Shown piece by piece: positions 6,480-13,530 of a DNA stretch of 14,252 bases (positions are counted from its first letter, which is position 1; each line of letters starts with the position of its first letter). The stretch covers positions 1 to 14,252 of the forward strand of contig CAZOGY010000094.1 of the NCBI GenBank assembly GCA_964579305.1, written 5' to 3'. The notes beneath the pieces are model-generated. The model had not been told where the DNA came from. It ran no database searches and saw only the letters and a list, made by a program, of their open reading frames with translations. This stretch comes from JBCBWG01 sp964579305. Its GTDB lineage: Bacteria; Pseudomonadota; Alphaproteobacteria; Rhizobiales; Hyphomicrobiaceae. Position numbers and translations under genes: made by a program.

Positions 6480-7523
6480 ATGGCATTCACCAGCAGCGAA
6501 GATCTTGCAAGGTCTCTGGCCACCAAAGGCATCGACAAGGCCATGTGCGAAAAGCTCGCCGGGCTTGCAAAGCCGATGGTCTGGCTGCGCACGCGGCCCT
6601 CTGCCGACGAGGGTGACATCTCCGTGGGTGCAACCAAGATCGGCGGTAGACCAGACCTGCCAACGGGCATGGCCTGGCCTTCGCGGCCCGCCTATCCGGA
6701 CGGTGATGCCCGCAAGAAAGAGTTCGCAGCCCAAGTCTCGCAAATAGACACGTACACCTGGGCCAGCCGTGCGCAACGCGAGGAAATGCGCACCGAAGCC
6801 AAAGCCATGGCGTCCATGGTGGAGCGCGCGTTTCCGCTAAGCTTCATCGCGCAAATCAATCTTGCCGATGTCCGCTCAGCCGGCCCGGTTGATCCTGACT
6901 TGCCGGACACGGGTTTGATCTCAATTTTCTACGATACGCTGATCCAGCCCTGGGGCTTCCAAGTCTCAGACCATGTCGGCACCAAAATTCTATACCACCC
7001 GGGCAATGCAGGTGCGCAAAGCCTCGCGCGGTCTTCACCGCCGGCAGAGCTGACGCAAGTTCCGGGATACACCGCGCTCCCGCCCGCAGCGTGCCAGCAC
7101 CGGGCTGCGATTGCGCCGTTGCACTGGATGCTTGCAAGCTTTGAGCGGCTCGACCTGCCGCAAAACGTGAGCACCGCGTATCGTGACTGGAACGATCAAC
7201 ACAACGCATCCAGCAGCGATGGCGATGATTGGCGCTGCCACCGCGTCTCGGGTTGGCCAACACCGGTCCAGGGCGACATGCAGACGGAGGCCGCGCTGAT
7301 CGCGAAGGGCTATTATCTCGGAGACAGCGTTGGATATCGCGCTGGCAAGGCCAAGGGGGACGACGCCGAAGCCGTCGACTGGGTTTTGATCGCCCAGATC
7401 GGCTCAGACGAAGAGGCGGGCTTGATGTGGGGGGACGTGGGACAGCTTTACGTGTGGATCCACCGGCGCGATCTCAAAGCGCGCCGTTTTGAAAAAGCCT
7501 TGCTGTTTCAGCAGTGTTACTAG
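6480..7523 (+). CDS. DUF1963 (YwqG-like) family protein
   Basis: A soluble protein of 347 residues with the landmarks of DUF1963: KIGGRPDLP (53-61), FIAQINLAD (122-130), LPDTGLISIFYD (141-152), HRVSGWPTPVQGDMQ (254-268), and the C-terminal block DEEAGLMWGDVGQLYVWI (310-327). No signal peptide or membrane segment is visible. The family's function is not established; B. subtilis YwqG sits near toxin genes, but nothing here supports such a role. ATG 6480 follows CGGAG at a 7-base spacing; an in-frame ATG at 6435 is less likely because it has no such site and adds an unconserved stretch. The gene is divergent from EamA. Its TAG stop is the first three bases of a palindromic repeat. Confidence 0.88.
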   Translation: MAFTSSEDLARSLATKGIDKAMCEKLAGLAKPMVWLRTRPSADEGDISVGATKIGGRPDLPTGMAWPSRPAYPDGDARKKEFAAQVSQIDTYTWASRAQREEMRTEAKAMASMVERAFPLSFIAQINLADVRSAGPVDPDLPDTGLISIFYDTLIQPWGFQVSDHVGTKILYHPGNAGAQSLARSSPPAELTQVPGYTALPPAACQHRAAIAPLHWMLASFERLDLPQNVSTAYRDWNDQHNASSSDGDDWRCHRVSGWPTPVQGDMQTEAALIAKGYYLGDSVGYRAGKAKGDDAEAVDWVLIAQIGSDEEAGLMWGDVGQLYVWIHRRDLKARRFEKALLFQQCY

Positions 7524-7583
7524 AGCACATTCCGACGACACATGACCGCGATTGCCGCAACGTGGTCGGATAATGATGCTTTA
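7521..7583. repeat. 63-bp imperfect palindromic repeat beginning at the DUF1963 stop codon
   Basis: Nested arms pair in order: TAGAGCA (7521-7527) with TGCTTTA (7577-7583), CATT (7528-7531) with AATG (7572-7575), and CCGAC (7532-7536) with GTCGG (7565-7569). There is one mismatch in the outer arm, a two-base bulge and one unpaired base. The TAGAGCA...CCGAC...GTCGG...TGCTTTA pattern resembles dispersed palindromes common between genes in Rhizobiales; that resemblance is from memory. The first three bases are the stop codon of the DUF1963 gene. A hairpin here could end or stabilise the transcript. Confidence 0.65.
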
Positions 7584-7835
7584 GCTTTCCCGCCGATGGC
7601 CCGAGGGTAAGTGTCACCGCTTGTCGCAACGCGTCCGCTGAGATGGTCCGGAAATCGCCGTGGGTGCGTGTGCCATCAAACTGTTTCACCGCCCCGAGAG
7701 TTATGGTCCCCCTGACGCTCAACAAGCCGCGATCGGTGACCGCGACCGCTTGATCAGCGCGCCGACGCATGCTCGCTGGCGCTCAAGCCGGCCGCAGATT
7801 GCGTTGCCATTCATTGATGCGAAGGAGCCTGTCAG
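7584..7835. other. Gene-free stretch upstream of the hydrolase-OsmC gene
   Basis: With the palindrome before it, this makes a 312-base gap between genes. A minus-strand frame of 98 codons starts at 7770 and runs back into the DUF1963 gene, but it has no recognisable product or ribosome-binding site. The end of the gap holds the strong ribosome-binding site AAGGAG (7822-7827), 8 bases before ATG 7836. The promoter of the downstream gene pair should be here, but no clear boxes are visible. Confidence 0.45.
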
Positions 7836-9062
7836 ATGCAACCGACCGTCCTGAAGACCGAATTCACCGGCGCCAACGGCGATCAACTTGCCGCCCGGCT
7901 CGATTTACCGGCAGGCCCGGTCCGTGGCTTTGCGCTGTTTGCGCATTGCTTCACATGCTCCAAAGATCTCGCGGCAGCGCGGCATGTTTCCCAAAAGCTC
8001 GCCGGTCACGGCATTGGTGTGTTGCGGTTCGATTTCACCGGGCTTGGCTCGTCCCAAGGGGAATTCGCCAACACCAACTTTTCCTCAAACGTCCAAGACC
8101 TTCTCAAGGCCGCCGACCATCTGCGCGCAAAGTTCGAAGCGCCAACCATCTTGATCGGCCATTCGCTCGGCGGCGCTGCCGTCCTCGCCGCGGCATCTGA
8201 GATCCCGGAGGCCAAAGCAGTCGTCACGATTGGCGCACCCGCCGACGTCGGTCACGTTCTGCACAATTTCGGCACGAGCCTCGATGAGATCCGCCAGAAT
8301 GGCGAGGCCGAAGTCAATCTCGCCGGGCGCGCCTTCACCATCCGCAAGAGCTTTGTCGATGACGCCGAAGAACATCGGCTTGAGGACAAGATCGGCAATC
8401 TCAAAAAGGCGCTGCTCGTGATGCACGCGCCGCTCGACGCAACCGTCGGGATCGAGAATGCAACAGCCATCTTCACCGCCGCCAAGCACCCAAAGAGCTT
8501 CGTGTCGCTCGACGATGCCGACCACCTCGTCAGCCGGCGCGAGGATGCCGCGTTCGCCGCCCGCGTCATCGCCGGTTGGGCCTCCAAATACGTGCGCGGT
8601 GATGAACCTTCCGACGCGTCCGTCGGCGACGAGGTCAAGGTGTCGGAGACCGGCCTTGGAAAATTCCAGAACGCAATCTTGGCTGGAAAGCACCGCTTGT
8701 TGGCCGATGAGCCGAAGTCCGTTGGCGGCGACGACACCGGTCCAAGCCCATACGAGTTCTTGTCGATCGCCCTGGGGGCATGCACCACCATGACGCTGCG
8801 GATGTATGCCTCACACAAAAAACTGGAGCTGCCGCAAGTCACCGTCACGGTCGATCACGGCAAGGTCGCAGCCGCTCACTGTGAGGACTGCGGCGCCGCC
8901 GTCGAAGGCCGCGCGGGCAAGATCGATCGGTTCGAACGCACGATCCATGTCCACGGTGAGTTACCCGATGGCCTGGCCGACAAACTTGTCGAGATCGCCG
9001 ACAAGTGTCCCGTTCATAAGACGTTGACCGCAGGCGCCGCGGTCGTGACAAAGATTGCGTGA
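7836..9062 (+). CDS. Bifunctional alpha/beta hydrolase-OsmC fusion protein
   Basis: The 408 residues are two joined domains. Residues 1-250 form an alpha/beta hydrolase with nucleophile Ser110 in GHSLGG (108-113), a likely acid Asp201 (HAPLDATVG) and His230 (DADHLV). Residues about 265-408 form an OsmC/Ohr-like domain with both peroxidatic-type cysteines, Cys316 (LGACTTMTLRMYA) and Cys391 (DKCPVHKTL). An additional HCEDCG motif (348-353) lies between them. OsmC proteins reduce organic hydroperoxides with thiols; the fused hydrolase may release or present an acyl or peroxy substrate, but this is inference. The architecture is a known one in proteobacteria. The protein has no signal peptide and should be cytoplasmic. 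AAGGAG gives strong initiation. The next gene overlaps by 4 bases. Confidence 0.94.
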   Translation: MQPTVLKTEFTGANGDQLAARLDLPAGPVRGFALFAHCFTCSKDLAAARHVSQKLAGHGIGVLRFDFTGLGSSQGEFANTNFSSNVQDLLKAADHLRAKFEAPTILIGHSLGGAAVLAAASEIPEAKAVVTIGAPADVGHVLHNFGTSLDEIRQNGEAEVNLAGRAFTIRKSFVDDAEEHRLEDKIGNLKKALLVMHAPLDATVGIENATAIFTAAKHPKSFVSLDDADHLVSRREDAAFAARVIAGWASKYVRGDEPSDASVGDEVKVSETGLGKFQNAILAGKHRLLADEPKSVGGDDTGPSPYEFLSIALGACTTMTLRMYASHKKLELPQVTVTVDHGKVAAAHCEDCGAAVEGRAGKIDRFERTIHVHGELPDGLADKLVEIADKCPVHKTLTAGAAVVTKIA

Positions 9063-10027
9063 GCGAGATCCTCAAATCAGAACGGCCAATGGCTGTCGGG
9101 CAATCGCAGGTCGGTGGCGCCGCCGCGAGCCGGCCAGGGCCAGTTGATTATCTACTTCTGGCGGTGTTGGCCGCGATCTGGGGCGCAAGTTTTCTGCTCA
9201 TCAAGATCGCGGTCGCGGAAATTCCGCCTTTGACGCTCACGGCCGCGCGGCTTGGCTGCGCAGTCATCCTGCTTGTGCCGTTCGCATGGCTGACAGGGGC
9301 GGGGCTGCCGTCCAACCTCAGATCTTGGCAGCTTGCGGTGTTCGTAGCCGCACTTGGCACCGCTTTCCCGTTTGCGCTGATCAGTTGGGGTCAGCAGCAC
9401 ATCGATTCCGGCATCACGGCGATCGTGCTTGGCATCATGCCGTTGACGACAATGCTTCTGGCGCACGTGTTCTTGCCGGATGATCGAATGACCGTCGCCA
9501 AGGCGTGTGGCGTGGTCCTGGGCTTTGCAGGCGTCGCGTGCCTGGTTGGGCCCAGTTTGGTGACCACGTCGCAAAACCAAACTGGGCTGTTGTCAGCCGC
9601 TGGCCAATTGGCGATCGCGGGTGCCGCGCTGTGCTATGCGACCAGCGCGATTGTCACGCGCCGCATGATGTTTGCCACGTCGCAAACCGCTCTTGCCGCC
9701 GCGGTCATGCTGCTTGCGTTCGCCATGATAACGCCGATTGCGGTGGCGCAAGAAGGGGTTCCGCAAGCGTGGCCGTCAGACAAAGTTTTGATCGCAATGG
9801 CAGTGCTCGGCTTTGTCCAAACCGGTTTGGCGCAACTCATTTTGTTCAAACTCATCGCGCGACAGGGCCCGACGTTCTTTTCGCAGATTAACTTCATTGT
9901 GCCCGTTGTCGGCGTTTTCTGGGGAGCCGCGATCCTTGGTGAGCGGTTGCCGCCAACCGCATTTGCGGCCTTGGCCCTGATCCTGGCGGGTCTTGCGGTG
10001 GCGCGGCGACGGTCCATGCGGCACTGA
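9059..10027 (+). CDS. EamA/DMT-family inner-membrane transporter, coupled to the hydrolase-OsmC gene
   Basis: This protein of 322 residues has a polar N-terminal tail (1-30) and about ten hydrophobic segments in two EamA repeats. Landmarks are LAAIWGASFLLIKIAV (37-52), ALISWGQQHIDSGITAIVLG after the third helix, VLGFAGVACLVGPS at the end of the first repeat, and ILGERLPPTAFAALALILAG in the last. It is probably a metabolite exporter of unknown substrate. It is not close to the other EamA protein of this window in the loops I compared. The GTG start at 9059 overlaps the upstream TGA (GTGA), which suggests translational coupling. The in-frame ATG at 9089 (312 residues) is an alternative; neither has a clear ribosome-binding site. 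Confidence 0.9.
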   Translation: MSEILKSERPMAVGQSQVGGAAASRPGPVDYLLLAVLAAIWGASFLLIKIAVAEIPPLTLTAARLGCAVILLVPFAWLTGAGLPSNLRSWQLAVFVAALGTAFPFALISWGQQHIDSGITAIVLGIMPLTTMLLAHVFLPDDRMTVAKACGVVLGFAGVACLVGPSLVTTSQNQTGLLSAAGQLAIAGAALCYATSAIVTRRMMFATSQTALAAAVMLLAFAMITPIAVAQEGVPQAWPSDKVLIAMAVLGFVQTGLAQLILFKLIARQGPTFFSQINFIVPVVGVFWGAAILGERLPPTAFAALALILAGLAVARRRSMRH

Positions 10028-10339
10028 TTTTTCTTGCCGAGACGTGATGCCGCAGGATGCCGTTAGCGGCGCGCTGCAAGGCAAAAAAGGCTTTTGAGCC
10101 AGTCCGTCGGGGCTGCGAATGCCAATATCGTCAGTGTCTGGCGCTTGAACTTCAACGGGCCGGGCTCTAGGAGGCGTGTGTCCAGTTGATGACCTCACGG
10201 TGCCGTGTTAGGCAGCAGCCGCTTTGGCGGGCGCCAGCCCGGTGGTCACGCCGCTGCGCCTTCGAATGCCTCACGCAATTTGCTGGAAGCCGGTGTTTCC
10301 ATCGCGCCACCAGCTCCACTCAGCCAGAGAGCCTGTTAC
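10028..10339. promoter_or_regulatory. Leader/promoter region upstream of the atp operon
   Basis: These 312 bases separate the EamA gene from atpH and should hold the atp promoter. Visible elements are a small GCCG-TTAG-CGGC hairpin (10059-10070), a perfect 11-base palindrome TTGAACTTCAA (10145-10155), and AGGAGG (10169-10174), a full ribosome-binding site. It stands 14 bases before an ATG at 10189 that opens a 53-codon frame ending at 10350, overlapping the atpH start. TTGAAC could be a -35 box, but no good -10 box follows. No intrinsic terminator for the EamA transcript is evident. Confidence 0.45.
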
Positions 10340-10900
10340 GTGGCGACTGACGAATCGAACACGGCGACCGTGCCCGGGCGTTATGCCTCGGCACTGTTTG
10401 AATTGGCACAGGGCGATGGCGCCGTTGCCATGGTTGAGCAACAACTCAACGCATTCCGCGCGTTGCTTGACGAGAGTGAGGATCTCACCCGTCTCGTGCG
10501 CAGCCCGGTCTACTCATCTCAAGAGCAGATTGCAGCGCTCACGCCGCTGCTGGAGCGCGCAGAGATCTCTGGCCTCACGGCCAACTTTATCAAGTTGCTC
10601 GCACGCAACCGCCGCTTGTTCATCGTTCGCGACACCGTGATCGAATTTAGCAAGCTGGCGTCCGCCGCCCGTGGCGAAGTTGCCGCTGACGTCGCGTCTG
10701 CAACACCGTTGACGCCGGAGCAGCAAGAAGCGCTGATCGAGCGGCTCCGCATCGCCGTCGGCAAAGACATCAAATTGAATTTGAGCGTTGATCCAAGCCT
10801 GCTCGGCGGGCTGGTGATTAAGGTCGGCAGCCGCATGATCGACAGCTCACTCCGCACGAAGCTTGGTTCGCTGAAAATGCGCATGAAAGAGGCCCACTAA
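10340..10900 (+). CDS. atpH: F1 ATP synthase delta subunit
   Basis: The delta subunit joins the top of the alpha3beta3 head to the b subunits of the peripheral stalk (OSCP equivalent). The 186 residues show VPGRYASALFELA (11-23) at the start of the N-terminal helical domain, RGEVAADVASATPLT (111-125), and the C-terminal signature GGLVIKVGSRMIDSSLR (156-172). I chose GTG 10340 because it gives the family's usual length and start; AGAGAG stands 8 bases upstream. The frame is open for 45 more codons to GTG 10205, but that extension is Pro/Ala-rich and unconserved. It is the first gene of the F1 operon and its TAA overlaps the atpA ATG by one base. Confidence 0.95.
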   Translation: MATDESNTATVPGRYASALFELAQGDGAVAMVEQQLNAFRALLDESEDLTRLVRSPVYSSQEQIAALTPLLERAEISGLTANFIKLLARNRRLFIVRDTVIEFSKLASAARGEVAADVASATPLTPEQQEALIERLRIAVGKDIKLNLSVDPSLLGGLVIKVGSRMIDSSLRTKLGSLKMRMKEAH

Positions 10901-12438
10901 TGGAAATCCGCGCCGCTGAGATCTCATCGATCCTGAAGGATCAGATCAAGAATTTCGGCCAAGAGGCCGAGGTTTCCGAAATTGGCCAGGTCTTGTCGGT
11001 CGGCGATGGCATCGCGCGCGTCTACGGCCTCGACAATGTCCGCGCCGGTGAAATGGTCGAGTTTCCTGGTGGCATGCGCGGCATGGCGCTGAACCTGGAA
11101 GCCGATAACGTGGGCGTCGTGATCTTCGGCGACGACCGCGCAATTAAGGAAGGCGACACCGTCAAGCGCACCGGCGCCATCGTCGAAGTGCCCGTCGGTC
11201 GCGGCCTGCTCGGTCGTGTGGTTGATGCGCTGGGCAACCCCATCGACGGAAAGGGCGCGCTGGAAGACGTCGAAATGCGCCGCGTCGATGTTAAGGCGCC
11301 TGGCATTCTTCCGCGTAAATCTGTGCACGAGCCGATGTCGACGGGTCTGAAGGCTATCGACGCTCTGATTCCGATCGGCCGCGGCCAGCGCGAATTGATC
11401 ATTGGTGACCGCCAGACCGGCAAGACCGCGATCATTCTCGACACGTTCTTGAACCAGAAACCGCTCCACGAGCGCGATGACGAAAGCGCCAAGCTTTACT
11501 GCATTTACGTCGCCGTCGGCCAGAAGCGCTCGACAGTTGCGCAGTTCGTGAAGACACTCGAAGAGCGCGGCGCGCTGGAATATTCGATCGTCGTCGCCGC
11601 GACCGCGTCGGACTCGGCGCCGATGCAGTATTTGGCACCGTTCACCGGTTGCGCCATGGGCGAATTCTTCCGCGACAACGGCATGCACGCCGTGATCGGT
11701 TATGACGACCTCTCCAAACAGGCCGTCGCCTACCGCCAGATGTCACTGCTCCTGCGCCGCCCGCCCGGTCGTGAAGCCTACCCGGGCGATGTTTTCTACC
11801 TGCACTCACGTCTGCTGGAGCGCGCCGCGAAGCTGAACGAAGACAATGGCCTCGGCTCGCTGACCGCGCTTCCGGTCATTGAGACCCAAGCAAACGACGT
11901 GTCGGCCTACATCCCAACGAACGTGATTTCGATCACGGACGGTCAGATCTTCCTTGAGACCGACCTCTTCTACCAGGGCGTCCGGCCGGCCGTGAACGTT
12001 GGCCTGTCGGTGTCGCGTGTTGGCTCCTCGGCCCAGATCAAGGCCATGAAGCAGGTTGCCGGTAAGATCAAAGGCGAGCTGGCACAATACCGTGAGATGG
12101 CGGCGTTCGCTCAGTTCGGCTCCGACCTCGATGCGGCAACGCAGCGCCTTTTGGCCCGCGGTGCCCGCCTGACCGAGCTCCTCAAGCAGCCGCAGTTCTC
12201 GCCGCTGAAGACCGAAGAGCAGGTCGTGGTCATTTTCGCCGGCACGCGCGGTTATCTCGACAAGCTGCCGGTTGCCGCCGTCGGCAAGTTCGAGCGCGAT
12301 TTCCTCGATCACATGCGCTCCAGCGGTTCGGATATCCTGGAGACAATCCGCACAGAAAAGCAGCTTTCGGAAGATACCGAGAAGCGCTTGACCGAGGCTC
12401 TGGAAACGTTCGCAAACGGTTTCAGCGCCGACGTCTAA
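10900..12438 (+). CDS. atpA: F1 ATP synthase alpha subunit
   Basis: The non-catalytic nucleotide-binding subunit of the F1 head, 512 residues, full length. It has the N-terminal MEIRAAEISSILKDQIKNF, Walker A GDRQTGKT (169-176), GQKRSTVAQFVKTLEE (207-222), the alpha/beta signature PAVNVGLSVS (363-372), and the arginine finger Arg373 that completes the catalytic sites on beta. The central RRPPGREAYPGDVFYLHSRL block (286-305) is intact. The TAATG overlap with atpH, together with AAAGAGG upstream inside atpH, suggests coupled translation of delta and alpha. Confidence 0.98.
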   Translation: MEIRAAEISSILKDQIKNFGQEAEVSEIGQVLSVGDGIARVYGLDNVRAGEMVEFPGGMRGMALNLEADNVGVVIFGDDRAIKEGDTVKRTGAIVEVPVGRGLLGRVVDALGNPIDGKGALEDVEMRRVDVKAPGILPRKSVHEPMSTGLKAIDALIPIGRGQRELIIGDRQTGKTAIILDTFLNQKPLHERDDESAKLYCIYVAVGQKRSTVAQFVKTLEERGALEYSIVVAATASDSAPMQYLAPFTGCAMGEFFRDNGMHAVIGYDDLSKQAVAYRQMSLLLRRPPGREAYPGDVFYLHSRLLERAAKLNEDNGLGSLTALPVIETQANDVSAYIPTNVISITDGQIFLETDLFYQGVRPAVNVGLSVSRVGSSAQIKAMKQVAGKIKGELAQYREMAAFAQFGSDLDAATQRLLARGARLTELLKQPQFSPLKTEEQVVVIFAGTRGYLDKLPVAAVGKFERDFLDHMRSSGSDILETIRTEKQLSEDTEKRLTEALETFANGFSADV

Positions 12439-12464
12439 ACTCGCTCGCCTTTAGACACATACGT

Positions 12465-12484
12465 CGGTGGGCCTTGGCTCACCG
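12465..12484 (+). other. Hairpin in the atpA-atpG gap
   Basis: CGGTG-G-GCC (12465-12473) pairs with GGC-T-CACCG (12476-12484) through nine positions, one of them a G-U wobble; the innermost pairs would open to make a workable loop. No T-run follows. It may protect the upstream atpA message or set the relative expression of gamma; function is inference. Confidence 0.5.
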
Positions 12485-12530
12485 GCGCTGACCGCCCCGC
12501 CCGACCGCACGCTTTTGGGACGCACGCGCA

Positions 12531-13436
12531 ATGCCCAGTTTGAAAGATCTCCGGAACCGCATCTCGTCGGTGAAGGCAACGCGGAAAATTACCCAGGCCA
12601 TGCAAATGGTCGCCGCTGCCAAACTGCGCCGGGCCCAGGAAGCTGCAACGGCTTCGCGTCCCTACACCGAGCGTATGAATTCTATCCTGGCAAACCTGAA
12701 CGCAGCGCTTCCTGTGAAAACCGGCGCGTCGCCGCTGCTGGTCGGCACAGGCAAAGACGATGTCCAGCTTCTTGTCGTGATGACAGCCGAGCGCGGCCTT
12801 TGCGGCGCGTTCAACACGTCGATCGTGCGCCGGGCGCGGCAAGACATCGTGCGCCTGCGTGCCGAAGGCAAAACCGTCAAGATCATAACGGTTGGCCGCA
12901 AAGGCTATGATCTTTTGCGCCGGGAAGTGCCGGATCTGATCGTCGAGCACATCGACTTCCGCAGCGTCAAACAAATTGGTTTTGCTCAGGCCGAAGAGGT
13001 CGCAGGCAAAGTCATGGCCATGTTTGAAGCCGGCGAATTCGATATCGCGACCGTTTACTTCTCGCAGTTCAAGTCGGTGATTTCGCAAATCCCGACCGGC
13101 TTGCAATTGATTCCAGCCTCATTGCCGGAGGGCGAGGCCGAGACGGGCGCGAACGCGGCCCCCGGCAAGACTGCAGCGTCTGCGGTTTATGAATACGAGC
13201 CTGACGAAGAGGGCCTTCTCAACTTCCTGCTGCGCCGCAACATCTCAACGCAGATCTACCGCGGCCTGCTGGAAAACGCCGCTTCTGAACAGGGCGCGCG
13301 GATGTCTGCTATGGACAATGCAACGCGCAATGCTGGCGACATGATCAACCGCCTGACGCTGAACTACAACCGTGCCCGTCAGGCTCAGATCACGAAAGAA
13401 CTGATCGAGATCATCTCCGGCGCAGAGGCGGTTTAA
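12531..13436 (+). CDS. atpG: F1 ATP synthase gamma subunit
   Basis: The rotating central shaft of F1, 301 residues. The N-terminal coiled-coil helix MPSLKDLRNRISSVKATRKI (1-20) and the following TQAMQMVAAAKLRRAQ are intact, as are ERGLCGAFN (87-95) in the Rossmann-like domain and the C-terminal helix signature ITKELIEIISGAEA (287-300). The linker at about 200-222 (Glu/Ala/Gly-rich, GEAETGANAAPGKTAAS) makes it slightly longer than the E. coli protein, which is common in alphaproteobacteria. The ATG matches the family start exactly but has no good ribosome-binding site. The gap from atpA is 92 bp and contains a hairpin. Confidence 0.97.
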   Translation: MPSLKDLRNRISSVKATRKITQAMQMVAAAKLRRAQEAATASRPYTERMNSILANLNAALPVKTGASPLLVGTGKDDVQLLVVMTAERGLCGAFNTSIVRRARQDIVRLRAEGKTVKIITVGRKGYDLLRREVPDLIVEHIDFRSVKQIGFAQAEEVAGKVMAMFEAGEFDIATVYFSQFKSVISQIPTGLQLIPASLPEGEAETGANAAPGKTAASAVYEYEPDEEGLLNFLLRRNISTQIYRGLLENAASEQGARMSAMDNATRNAGDMINRLTLNYNRARQAQITKELIEIISGAEAV

Positions 13437-13448
13437 TCGATCAAATGC

Positions 13449-13499
13449 CCACAGCGCATAACTGTGGCACAACCCAAGAGATCGGGCCCTCGCCGGCCC
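13449..13499 (+). other. Two consecutive hairpins in the atpG-atpD gap
   Basis: The first stem is CCACAG (13449-13454) with CTGTGG (13462-13467) and a 7-base loop. The second is GGGCC (13484-13488) with GGCCC (13495-13499) and a 6-base loop. Neither is followed by a T-run, so read-through into atpD is expected. They lie 32 or more bases before the atpD start and could act as mRNA stability elements that raise beta relative to gamma. Confidence 0.55.
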
Positions 13500-13530
13500 A
13501 AACATCGGTGCGAACTGGGAAGACGAGAAC

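Noticed and set aside
6381..6776. N-terminal extension of the first EamA protein to 6776
   Set aside because: The extra 132 residues are not membrane-like, lie antisense to the DUF1963 gene, and exceed the family's usual length.
7474..7770. Minus-strand frame of 98 codons after the DUF1963 gene
   Set aside because: It overlaps the DUF1963 3' end and the palindrome, has no ribosome-binding site, and resembles nothing I know.
10083..10100. Minus-strand hairpin GGCT/AGCC followed by six Ts, like an intrinsic terminator
   Set aside because: The stem is only four base pairs and there is no minus-strand gene upstream for it to terminate.
10205..10339. N-terminal extension of atpH to GTG 10205
   Set aside because: Delta subunits of about 186 residues begin just before the GRYA motif; the extension is low-complexity and has no ribosome-binding site.
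10924..11688. Long minus-strand frame opposite atpA (254 codons)
   Set aside because: Antisense shadow of a highly conserved gene in GC-rich DNA; no ribosome-binding site or known motif.
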